Assembly (NCBI GenBank): GCA_964388305.1
Contig: CAYMAA010000015.1
Span: forward strand, 1 to 24,251
Source: JAJQCI01 sp964388305
GTDB lineage: Bacteria > Bacillota > Clostridia > Lachnospirales > CAG-274
DNA: 24,251 nt
Reading direction: 5' to 3'
Shown: one piece after another, positions 6,558-12,694 of the stretch
How positions within the stretch are numbered: the stretch's first letter is position 1
How the letters are laid out: each line of letters starts with the position of its first letter
Position numbers and translations under genes: made by a program
Notes under the pieces: model-generated
What the model was told of the DNA's origin: nothing
Databases searched by the model: none
The model's input: only the letters and a program-made list of their open reading frames with translations

Positions 6558-8183
6558 TTAATGTATTTCAATATTATTGAATACAATTTTATCCGCCAAA
6601 TTGCTAATATCTTTTTCCTCAACGGCAGACTCGCCGCCCCTTTCGCCGTCCTTTTCGCCGTAAATCGCCTTGTGCCGCCTGTCATAGTCCTCCTCCAATA
6701 TAGGCTGCACATTAAACTCCCTGTCAAAAACCTCAGTCAGCCTGCCTTTAAGCTCTTCCATGTTTCTTAAACAATAGTCGTATAATGCCGTATGCGGACA
6801 AACAAAATACAGCTTATCTCCCTGCAAATACCCCGGCTTTATATTCCGCATAAATGTCTTTCTTCCCGATTCCTTAAAGGAATTTCTAAAGCTGTCAAAA
6901 TTTTTAATAACATTTTCAATATCCTCAGGCACAGCCTTTTCAATAATCCTTGCATCGGCAGCTTCCTCATTCTTTTCGGCATTAACGGTGTTGGCGGCAG
7001 GTCTTTCCGCAGGCAGAGCTGTGTTTAAAAGATTTTCCTCCGCCAGCCTTTCAAGCTGCTCAACCCTTGCCAAAAGAGAGCTGTCCCCGTCTGCCCGGGG
7101 CTTTGTTAATTTAATAAGAAAAACCTCAAGCCGTACTTTAATGTTGTCTGCGTATTTAATATCGTTTAAAAATGAAGAAAATGCTGATATAAGCTCAATA
7201 AGCCTGTCACTCTCCAAAGCAGAGCCCTGTTCCATAAGCCTTTTTATGTTTTCCTCGGAGTAGTCCAACGCAATACTGCCATGGTTTGCGTTTTTTGCAA
7301 GAAGAACATTCCTTAAATGAACAATAAATTCACTTATAAAACGGTTTAAGTCCCTGCCCTCGTTAAAAACTCTGTCCGTAATTTCAAGCGCGGCTTCTGT
7401 ATTAAAGGTGCAAACAGCGTTTGTCATCTCAAAAAACACGCTTTTGTCCGCAGAGCCTATAACCTCCAAAACCTTGTCCCTTGTAATTTCTTCTCCGTAA
7501 TAAAATGAAATGCACCTGTCCAAAATGCTTAAAGCATCTCTCATAGCGCCGTCACAAACACCGCTTATAACATTAATTGCCTCTTTTGTAATACTTACGT
7601 TTTCTTTTGCCATATAGTCTGAAAGAGCTTCCGCAACGGTGGCGGCAGGTATTCTTTTAAAATCAAACCTTTGGCATCGTGAAAGTATTGTAACGGGTAC
7701 TTTTTGAGGGTCTGTTGTGGCAAGTATAAAAACAATATGCTCCGGCGGCTCTTCCAATGTTTTTAATAAAGCGTTAAAGGCCGCCAGACTAAGCATATGA
7801 ACCTCATCTATAATATATACCTTGTATTTACCCACGGCAGGCGGATAGTTTACCTCTTCCCTCAACTCCCTTATGTTGTCTACACCGTTGTTGCTTGCCG
7901 CGTCTATTTCAAATATGTTAAAGCTCCTGTTTTGGTCTATAGCTTCACACATTTCACAGTGGTTGCAAGGCTCTCCGTTTTGTAAATTTGTGCAGTTAAT
8001 TGCCTTCGCAAATATTTTTGCGGTAGATGTTTTGCCCGTGCCTCTTGTGCCGCAAAACAAATAGGCATGGCTTACCCTGCCGCTTATAAGCTGATTTTTA
8101 AGAGTTTTAACAATATGCTCCTGCCCGCAAAGTCCGCTAAAGGTTTGAGGCCGCATTTTTCTGTATAAAGCAGTATAAGCCAC
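6558..8183 (-). CDS. dnaX: DNA polymerase III subunits gamma/tau
   Basis: DnaX is the clamp-loader ATPase that organises the replisome. The 541-residue protein has Walker A GTRGTGKT (45-52), zinc ligands C64, C73, C76 and C79, the Walker B variant IIDEVHML (124-131), and the SRC sensor motif (168-170). A variable C-terminal tau region follows. The start is GTG at 8183 behind AAGGAAGTGA. I did not see a canonical A-AAA-AAG slippery site, so a shorter gamma form made by frameshifting is not supported. The gene begins only about 23 nt after the terminator hairpin of the SRP RNA, so its transcription probably depends on read-through or a promoter inside the SRP RNA region. Confidence 0.97.
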   Translation of the reverse strand: MAYTALYRKMRPQTFSGLCGQEHIVKTLKNQLISGRVSHAYLFCGTRGTGKTSTAKIFAKAINCTNLQNGEPCNHCEMCEAIDQNRSFNIFEIDAASNNGVDNIRELREEVNYPPAVGKYKVYIIDEVHMLSLAAFNALLKTLEEPPEHIVFILATTDPQKVPVTILSRCQRFDFKRIPAATVAEALSDYMAKENVSITKEAINVISGVCDGAMRDALSILDRCISFYYGEEITRDKVLEVIGSADKSVFFEMTNAVCTFNTEAALEITDRVFNEGRDLNRFISEFIVHLRNVLLAKNANHGSIALDYSEENIKRLMEQGSALESDRLIELISAFSSFLNDIKYADNIKVRLEVFLIKLTKPRADGDSSLLARVEQLERLAEENLLNTALPAERPAANTVNAEKNEEAADARIIEKAVPEDIENVIKNFDSFRNSFKESGRKTFMRNIKPGYLQGDKLYFVCPHTALYDYCLRNMEELKGRLTEVFDREFNVQPILEEDYDRRHKAIYGEKDGERGGESAVEEKDISNLADKIVFNNIEIH

Positions 8184-8206
8184 AAAATCACTTCCTTAAA
8201 CTACCG

Positions 8207-8230
8207 AAAAAAAGGCGGTTTTGAACCGCC
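8207..8230 (-). terminator. Intrinsic terminator downstream of the SRP RNA
   Basis: On the minus strand the stem GGCGGTT / AACCGCC with a 3-nt loop is followed by seven U residues (8207-8213). This is a strong rho-independent terminator. It lies about 20 nt beyond the SRP RNA 3' end and immediately ahead of the dnaX ribosome binding site. Confidence 0.9.
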
Positions 8231-8249
8231 GTAATATTTATATTAAAAA

Positions 8250-8523
8250 ATCCCATGCGCCTTTTAATCGATAATACGCTCAAAGCGTTACTTTGGCAGT
8301 TAGCTCAAAACAAGCTGCCCCGCAACACACGAAGTGCTTTGCTTAGTGCTGCTTCCGTCAGGATCTGACACGGTTCACAAGGTTCCGTTGTGCGGGACTC
8401 ATTCGTCAACACCACTTACCAAAGGCAAGACCCCCAAACGCAAGACCTCAAAAAAAGGCAAATCCCCCTACTTTAGCGGATTGTAGGTTACAAGGCACCG
8501 CTATCTCCCCGGTCTGCATGGGA
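8250..8523 (-). ncRNA. ffs: Signal recognition particle RNA, large (Alu-containing) bacterial type
   Basis: On the minus strand the 5' end TCCCATGC (8516-8523) pairs with the 3' end GCATGGGA (8251-8258), closing a molecule of about 274 nt. Near the 5' end the GGTGCC...GTAACC loop elements flanked by GCGG/CCGC (about 8475-8502) form the Alu domain. The conserved Ffh-binding helix 8 is at about 8345-8372, with GTCAGATCC on one side and GGAAGCAGC on the other. The apical tetraloop reads UGAC. This long form is typical of Bacilli and Clostridia, and with Ffh it directs membrane protein insertion. It is driven by the consensus promoter at 8552-8580. A run of six U follows the 3' strand directly, and a hairpin terminator lies further on. 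Confidence 0.95.
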
Positions 8524-8529
8524 AAATTT

Positions 8530-8550
8530 ATATCAGCTGAAAACTGATAT
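8530..8550. repeat. Inverted repeat across the SRP RNA transcription start
   Basis: ATATCAG (8530-8536) and CTGATAT (8544-8550) form a perfect 7-bp inverted repeat around a 7-nt centre. It lies directly after the -10 box and spans the predicted start near 8545. It could be an operator, or a leader hairpin removed when the SRP RNA 5' end is processed. Confidence 0.6.
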
Positions 8551-8551
8551 A

Positions 8552-8580
8552 ATTATATAATTAAATTTGCCCATTGTCAA
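8552..8580 (-). promoter_or_regulatory. Consensus sigma-A promoter of the SRP RNA
   Basis: On the minus strand there is a perfect TTGACA (8575-8580), a 17-nt spacer and a perfect TATAAT (8552-8557). This is the best promoter in the window, as expected for an abundant stable RNA. The predicted start is near 8545, about 22 nt before the paired 5' end of the SRP RNA. Confidence 0.92.
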
Positions 8581-8636
8581 CCATTTATTCTTCTTTTTGA
8601 AAAAACGGCAGGCTTTATAGGCGGAATTAACAGCTA

Positions 8637-8669
8637 AAAGTCCCTCCGTTTTATAAGCGAAGGGACTTG
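8637..8669. terminator. Terminator-like hairpin after the GH28 gene
   Basis: The inverted repeat AAGTCCCT / AGGGACTT is extended by a few imperfect pairs around a loop of roughly 10 nt and lies just after the GH28 stop codon. The T runs on either side are short (TTTT on the minus strand, TTTTT on the plus strand). It probably separates GH28 transcription from the SRP RNA promoter. Confidence 0.6.
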
Positions 8670-8673
8670 ATTT

Positions 8674-10044
8674 TTAATAGTTTTCGTCCTCAAGAAGAGT
8701 TATCACTACGTTTTCTTCAACAATATTTTCCGTATTAAAGTATTCCTTTTCGGTATTTTTTGCAGCTATTCTTATATTTTTAAGAGTTACGTTTTTAATA
8801 GGCTTTTCGGGCAGACCGCATATATGCAGGGCTGTTCCGCTATGCGTACAGGTAACGTCCTCCATAATTATGGACTTAAATTCGGGTATTTCTTCAGGCT
8901 CTACCTGCTGACCGGCATGAGAGTCTATATCGTATCCTGTTGTAAACACAATGGCTTCCTTCGGAATATGCATCATATTAATATCGTGGATATAAATATC
9001 CTTAATTACTCCGCCTCTGCCTACACAGCTTTTTAGCTTAATGCCGCAGTCCGTGCTTATAAAGGTACACTCGTTAATTTCTATATCATGAAGTCCGCCG
9101 CTCATTTCACTGCCAAGCACAAATCCCCCGTGACCGTGATAAACAGTGCAGTTATAAACATAAACATTATATGTAGAAATTCCTCTTTCACGCCCCTCGG
9201 CATTTTTGCCGGACTTCATGCAAATTCCGTCATCACCCACATCAAAGCTTGAATCAATAATTTTTACATTATGACAGCAATCAATATCTATACCGTCGGA
9301 GTTTTGCGCCGTATCTGAATTTGTTACATTTATATCCATAATTGTAATATTATCGCACATAAACGGATGAATACTCCATGCAGGCGAATTTTTAAAGGAT
9401 ACGTTTTTAAGAAGTATATTATGGCAGTCCTCAAAATACACAAGGCATGGTCTTAAAAAATCCCTGTATTGGTAGCAAATATCGTAGTCTTTAAGCTTTT
9501 CGCTGTAGGAACTCAGCTCCTCATAGCCTTTCATTGCGTTTTTGGTGGGCCACCATGTTTCTTCTCCCTCTCCCAAAACATTTATTGAACCGCCTGATGA
9601 AATAAGCTTTTTCCAGCGCCGGTCTGTTACTTTAAATTTTTTTACGGGCCGCCACGGATCGCCTGTGCCGCTTATAACGCCCTTGCCCGTAATGGCAATG
9701 TTTTTAGCTCCCTTGGCATTAATAGGTGATGTGCAGCGGTAAGCCTGACTCCCCTCATAATTTACCATTGTAAGAGGATAATCGTCCACTTTGGAAGAAA
9801 AGAGGAGAACAGCGCCTGATTGCAGATGAAGATTTACATCGCTTTTTAATGTAATAGGCCCTGTAAAGAAAATCCCTCTGGGTATTGTAACAATGCCGCC
9901 GCCGTTTTCAGAGCAATAAGTAACGGCATCGTTAATTGCTTTTGTATTATTGGTAAAACCGTCACCCACAGCGCCAAAATCGGTTACATTATAAATAGTA
10001 TCCTTAAATTCAGGCTCGGTAACGGTAAAGCTTAAATACTTCAT
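8674..10044 (-). CDS. Glycoside hydrolase family 28 (polygalacturonase-type) enzyme
   Basis: This 456-residue right-handed beta-helix protein carries the GH28 catalytic set. These are N248-S-D250 in the NSDG segment, D271-D272 in GDDG, H305 in GHGG, and a K-containing segment GIKLKS at 334-339 that replaces the usual RIK. Many hydrophobic NI/NV repeat rungs run through the C-terminal half. GH28 enzymes hydrolyse alpha-1,4-galacturonan or rhamnogalacturonan. The ATG at 10044 follows GGAGG and gives no signal peptide, so the enzyme is predicted to be cytoplasmic and to act on imported oligosaccharides. A candidate promoter about 230 nt upstream and a structured leader suggest separate regulation. 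No transporter or other pectin gene is adjacent. The exact substrate cannot be told. Confidence 0.9.
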   Translation of the reverse strand: MKYLSFTVTEPEFKDTIYNVTDFGAVGDGFTNNTKAINDAVTYCSENGGGIVTIPRGIFFTGPITLKSDVNLHLQSGAVLLFSSKVDDYPLTMVNYEGSQAYRCTSPINAKGAKNIAITGKGVISGTGDPWRPVKKFKVTDRRWKKLISSGGSINVLGEGEETWWPTKNAMKGYEELSSYSEKLKDYDICYQYRDFLRPCLVYFEDCHNILLKNVSFKNSPAWSIHPFMCDNITIMDINVTNSDTAQNSDGIDIDCCHNVKIIDSSFDVGDDGICMKSGKNAEGRERGISTYNVYVYNCTVYHGHGGFVLGSEMSGGLHDIEINECTFISTDCGIKLKSCVGRGGVIKDIYIHDINMMHIPKEAIVFTTGYDIDSHAGQQVEPEEIPEFKSIIMEDVTCTHSGTALHICGLPEKPIKNVTLKNIRIAAKNTEKEYFNTENIVEENVVITLLEDENY

Positions 10045-10085
10045 TATTAAACCTCCGTATTTACGGGTATCTCTAAAAATCAGGG

Positions 10086-10099
10086 TGAAACCAATTACA
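10086..10099. promoter_or_regulatory. cre-like (CcpA operator) box in the GH28 leader
   Basis: TGAAACCAATTACA matches the degenerate cre pattern TGWAANCGNTNWCA at all fixed positions except the central G, which is A. It lies 42 nt upstream of the GH28 start codon, downstream of the predicted transcription start, where CcpA could act as a roadblock. The missing central CG weakens the call. Confidence 0.3.
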
Positions 10100-10212
10100 G
10101 GCGGTATTTTCAAAATCAGGTAAAGTAACCGCAGAAAAAGCTTTCGGCATATTGGCAAAACAATAATTTTTAAAAAATGCCCTTTAGTAAAACAATATCA
10201 TAATTAATAAAA

Positions 10213-10264
10213 CACCGATTGATTTGCGGAAGCAAATTTTATCCGAAGGACTGATTTATCGGCG
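10213..10264 (-). other. Predicted structured 5' leader element (three-way junction) of the GH28 gene
   Basis: On the minus strand a 7-bp closing helix CGCCGAT / ATCGGTG (one G-U pair) encloses two hairpins. One is a perfect ATTTGC-TTCC-GCAAAT stem-loop (10222-10237). The other is an ATC...GAT hairpin around a UUCG-type loop (10241-10255). The element starts within a few bases of the predicted transcription start. I recognise no named riboswitch. The rest of 10045-10345 holds the cre-like box, AT-rich sequence and the promoter candidate. A 25-codon reading frame at 10073-10150 has no ribosome binding site. Confidence 0.4.
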
Positions 10265-10277
10265 CTTATATAATTTA

Positions 10278-10306
10278 ATTGTAATACAAAAGGGCAAATA
10301 AAACAA
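10278..10306 (-). promoter_or_regulatory. Candidate sigma-A promoter of the GH28 gene
   Basis: On the minus strand TTGTTT (10301-10306) and TACAAT (10278-10283) are separated by 17 nt. The -10 box matches at five of six positions and the -35 box at three of six. The predicted start is near 10270, giving a leader of about 225 nt before the GH28 ATG. Confidence 0.4.
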
Positions 10307-10345
10307 TAGTTTTTTTAAAAAATATAAATTCTAAATTTTATGGGT

Positions 10346-10822
10346 TTAATTACCGTACCTGCCTTTTTTGTAGTCGGCATAGGTAAGGGTTTCTTCGTTA
10401 TTAAAAATTCTGCTTTCCTCAACTTCCGCCAAAAATATTTTATGGCTTCCCAAAACTCGCTCATCAACAACATTACAGGACAAATAGCTGTTGCAGTACA
10501 TATTCAAATAACAAATCCCGTTGGAGCTTCTTTCATAAATCGCATTGTCCTCAAACTTATTTTTATCCTCACCGCTGACAAAGCCAAAATGAGCAATGGT
10601 TTCCTTCGGCACACTCTTTGTAAATACGGAAACATTAAATTTTTTGGTTTTACTAACCATTTCACAGGTTTTAGACCCTATATTTACGCCAATCAAAATT
10701 CTTAAAGGCTCCTCACAAACCTGCGCAACCGTGTTTACAATGCAGCCGTTGTCAAAGGAACCGTCCCTTGCGGAAAGTAAATACACCCCGTAAGCCAAAC
10801 TTCTTACAGCCTCACTATTCAA
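10346..10822 (-). CDS. Flavin reductase-like FMN-binding protein
   Basis: The 158-residue protein resembles the flavin reductase domain, with opening SLAYGVYLLSARDG and a DNGCIVNTV segment followed by EEPLRILIGVN. A SVFTKSVPKE region and GSHKIFLAEVEE near the end complete the pattern. Members bind FMN and act as small reductases or flavoredoxins, often within electron-transfer chains of anaerobes. The partner is unknown. The likely start is TTG at 10822 behind AGAGGTGG; an ATG at 10873 would add 17 unconserved-looking residues and run close to the spoIIP stop. It is 54 nt downstream of spoIIP. An AT-only hairpin with a T run follows (about 10318-10342), at best a weak terminator. Confidence 0.8.
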   Translation of the reverse strand: MNSEAVRSLAYGVYLLSARDGSFDNGCIVNTVAQVCEEPLRILIGVNIGSKTCEMVSKTKKFNVSVFTKSVPKETIAHFGFVSGEDKNKFEDNAIYERSSNGICYLNMYCNSYLSCNVVDERVLGSHKIFLAEVEESRIFNNEETLTYADYKKGRYGN

Positions 10823-10876
10823 AAAAACCACCTCTGCAATAATATTGTATAAGCAGTTTTCCCAATAATACAAAAT

Positions 10877-11845
10877 TTATTCACCGCAAACCGTTTTTGC
10901 AATAACCGCCGCCAAAGGCTCGCAGGCGTTATACGCCTCTTCAACCGTGTTTGTTTGTGCGCCCAACTCAATAAGGGTAGACAAAGGCTTAAAATGTGTG
11001 GAATATCTGTAAGCATTAATGTAAATTCTCCTTGCAAAGCCGGGGTACATTTCGTCTGCGTTAACCTTCATATTGTAGCTTAAAGCCAAATTGGCTTTTA
11101 AATAAGGGTTTTCAAGTCCCTCTGCCGCTACAAGCTTTCCCTTTTCCCATATTCTGCAAATACCGTTAAAAAACATAACCTGCGCCGCCTTTTTTCCGTC
11201 AACCTCCGTAACAAGCCTTGTGTTTTCGCCCACACCGTCCCTGTGCAGGTCAATAACCATCTCCACCGTAGGGTTGTTTTTTAAATACTGCCTTATAACA
11301 GGCTCCATACGCTCATAAGCTCCCAATATGGAAACCTGTCCGTTTACATAGTCAAACCTGTCAGTAACGTGCAAACACTCTATGCCGTACTCGTTCTCCA
11401 AAATTCGGCAGAGCCTTTCTCCCACTCCCACAATGGTGTCCTCACTCACTCCCGCTCTGCTGTCCGCAAAAGCCTCGTGGCTGTGAGTATGAAACAAAAG
11501 CACCTTCGGGCCGCCGCCATTTTTGCTTATGGTCAAATCCTCTTTTTCAAAATCGCTTACATTAAATAAATCCTCCGTCATACCCGTTTTTCCGTCTACA
11601 ACATAATACCTTTTTTTAAGCTCTTCAACACTTGCGGTATTTTGGGAAACAGCTATTTGTTCTTCCTCAAACAAAATTCCGGGGTTAAATACAAGCCGGG
11701 GACTTGCAACAAAAACCTCTCCTCCGCCTAAAATCAGCATACAAAAGCACCTTATCATTCCCAACAAAATAATTATAAAAATTAAAAGCCTCATAAAGAA
11801 AGAGGCTCTCGGTTTATGTCTGTTTTTGATTGTTCTTCTGCCCAT
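10877..11845 (-). CDS. spoIIP: SpoIIP-family sporulation peptidoglycan hydrolase
   Basis: SpoIIP is the amidase/endopeptidase of the SpoIID-SpoIIM-SpoIIP complex, which dissolves septal peptidoglycan and drives forespore engulfment. This 322-residue version has a basic N terminus, one membrane segment at about 17-40, and a catalytic domain. That domain contains HTHSHEAF (119-126), with candidate zinc ligands, and DLHRDG (199-204). The C-terminal part ends in PLSTLIELGAQTNTVEEA, a typical amidase-like ending. It is shorter than the 401-residue Bacillus protein, mostly in the linker. The ATG at 11845 follows CGGGG; a TTG six codons upstream has no better site. A sigma-E-like promoter overlaps the end of the preceding GNAT gene, which would fit mother-cell expression. 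Confidence 0.92.
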   Translation of the reverse strand: MGRRTIKNRHKPRASFFMRLLIFIIILLGMIRCFCMLILGGGEVFVASPRLVFNPGILFEEEQIAVSQNTASVEELKKRYYVVDGKTGMTEDLFNVSDFEKEDLTISKNGGGPKVLLFHTHSHEAFADSRAGVSEDTIVGVGERLCRILENEYGIECLHVTDRFDYVNGQVSILGAYERMEPVIRQYLKNNPTVEMVIDLHRDGVGENTRLVTEVDGKKAAQVMFFNGICRIWEKGKLVAAEGLENPYLKANLALSYNMKVNADEMYPGFARRIYINAYRYSTHFKPLSTLIELGAQTNTVEEAYNACEPLAAVIAKTVCGE

Positions 11846-11877
11846 AAAATACCCCGTTTCCAAAAGCTCTACGTTTT

Positions 11878-11906
11878 ATTTTATGCCCAAAAATAAAATC
11901 CTATGT
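11878..11906 (-). promoter_or_regulatory. Sigma-E-like promoter candidate of spoIIP
   Basis: On the minus strand ACATAGG (11900-11906) is followed after 14 nt by CATAAAAT (11878-11885). The -10 element has the CATAnnnT form of sigma-E promoters, while the -35 is only a partial fit to KMATATT. The predicted start is about 25 nt before the spoIIP ATG. The AT-rich inverted repeat TTTTATTTT / AAAATAAAA overlaps this site. Confidence 0.35.
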
Positions 11907-12694
11907 CAGTTAAACATTAAATTCATATACATAGGACTTTTATCAGCTCCGTAAAAGTAAGCCATACCAAATTCATCGCCCCCAAAAGGCATTTTTGCCA
12001 TTGCTTTTTCAATGCCAAGCCTGTTTAAAGCCTGCCCGGCAGCCTCCTGCCTGCCCATAACCTCGTCAAACGTAACTTTGCCGTTTTCTGATGAATAAAA
12101 GCAGTACCCAGCAAGCTCGCTGCCAAAATACAGTCCCAAACAGCCTCCCCCAAATTTGCGGTACATATCCGTCATACATTTAAAATACTTCTCTCCACGC
12201 TTAATATGCAAAATATCCTTAAGCTCTTTTTCGTAAAGCAAATCCATTTCCTTTGGAGAACACTCCTCAAGCCTGCCATTGCACTGTGCGGCAAAAATCT
12301 CTTTTTTATTAATGTAAAAGGCGCTTTTGTACCCCAACCTGCCGTAAAAATCAAAAAGCTCTTTGCTTGCAGGTATCAGTACAGACGCCGCCCTGCCCCT
12401 TGCCATATCCTCACTGTGAGATTTTTCCAAAATATCCCTGCAAATGCCCTGTCCCCTGTACTGAGGCAATGTTGCAACACTGTATAAATAGGTAACTTCA
12501 CCCAATCCGGCAACGGAATAAACAAGCTCCGCCGCCATTCCGGCAATTTTACCCTTGTACCTGTAAACAATAACATTTATTGAGTTAAAAAAATTATCAT
12601 AAAACCAATCGCAAAACTTCTCCTCGTTGGGAAAACAGGCGTTGTAAACATTCTTTATTTCATTAAAATCAGCTTTTTCGGCATATTCAATCAA
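11906..12694 (-). CDS. GNAT-family N-acetyltransferase, two-domain
   Basis: A 262-residue protein whose N-terminal part (about 1-130) is a GNAT domain. The acetyl-CoA pyrophosphate loop is QYRGQG (79-84) in the ATLPQYRGQGICRDIL context, and an FYGRLGY segment lies near 116-122. The C-terminal half has no clear hallmark and may be a second, degenerate GNAT fold or a substrate-binding domain. The substrate is unknown. The start is TTG at 12694 behind GGAGGG. The gene overlaps the DUF2156 gene by 8 nt, so translation is probably coupled and the products may act together. It lies about 60 nt from spoIIP. Confidence 0.85.
   Translation of the reverse strand: MIEYAEKADFNEIKNVYNACFPNEEKFCDWFYDNFFNSINVIVYRYKGKIAGMAAELVYSVAGLGEVTYLYSVATLPQYRGQGICRDILEKSHSEDMARGRAASVLIPASKELFDFYGRLGYKSAFYINKKEIFAAQCNGRLEECSPKEMDLLYEKELKDILHIKRGEKYFKCMTDMYRKFGGGCLGLYFGSELAGYCFYSSENGKVTFDEVMGRQEAAGQALNRLGIEKAMAKMPFGGDEFGMAYFYGADKSPMYMNLMFN

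Noticed and set aside
6558..8183. Programmed frameshift in dnaX making a shorter gamma subunit
   Set aside because: I looked for A-AAA-AAG on the coding strand and found only shorter A runs, so there is no support.
10073..10150. A 25-codon reading frame starting at ATG 10150 in the GH28 leader, a possible leader peptide
   Set aside because: No ribosome binding site precedes it, the composition is unremarkable, and it shows no run of regulatory codons.
10045..10158. A 38-residue N-terminal extension of the GH28 protein with a hydrophobic, signal-peptide-like stretch
   Set aside because: It would start at TTG 10158 with no ribosome binding site, while GGAGG stands directly before the ATG at 10044, where the conserved sequence begins. 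The hydrophobicity follows from AT-rich leader DNA.
11874..11899. AT-rich inverted repeat TTTTATTTT / AAAATAAAA as a terminator between the GNAT gene and spoIIP
   Set aside because: It has no U run on the minus strand and only A-T pairs, so it would be a poor terminator. It overlaps the sigma-E-like site instead.
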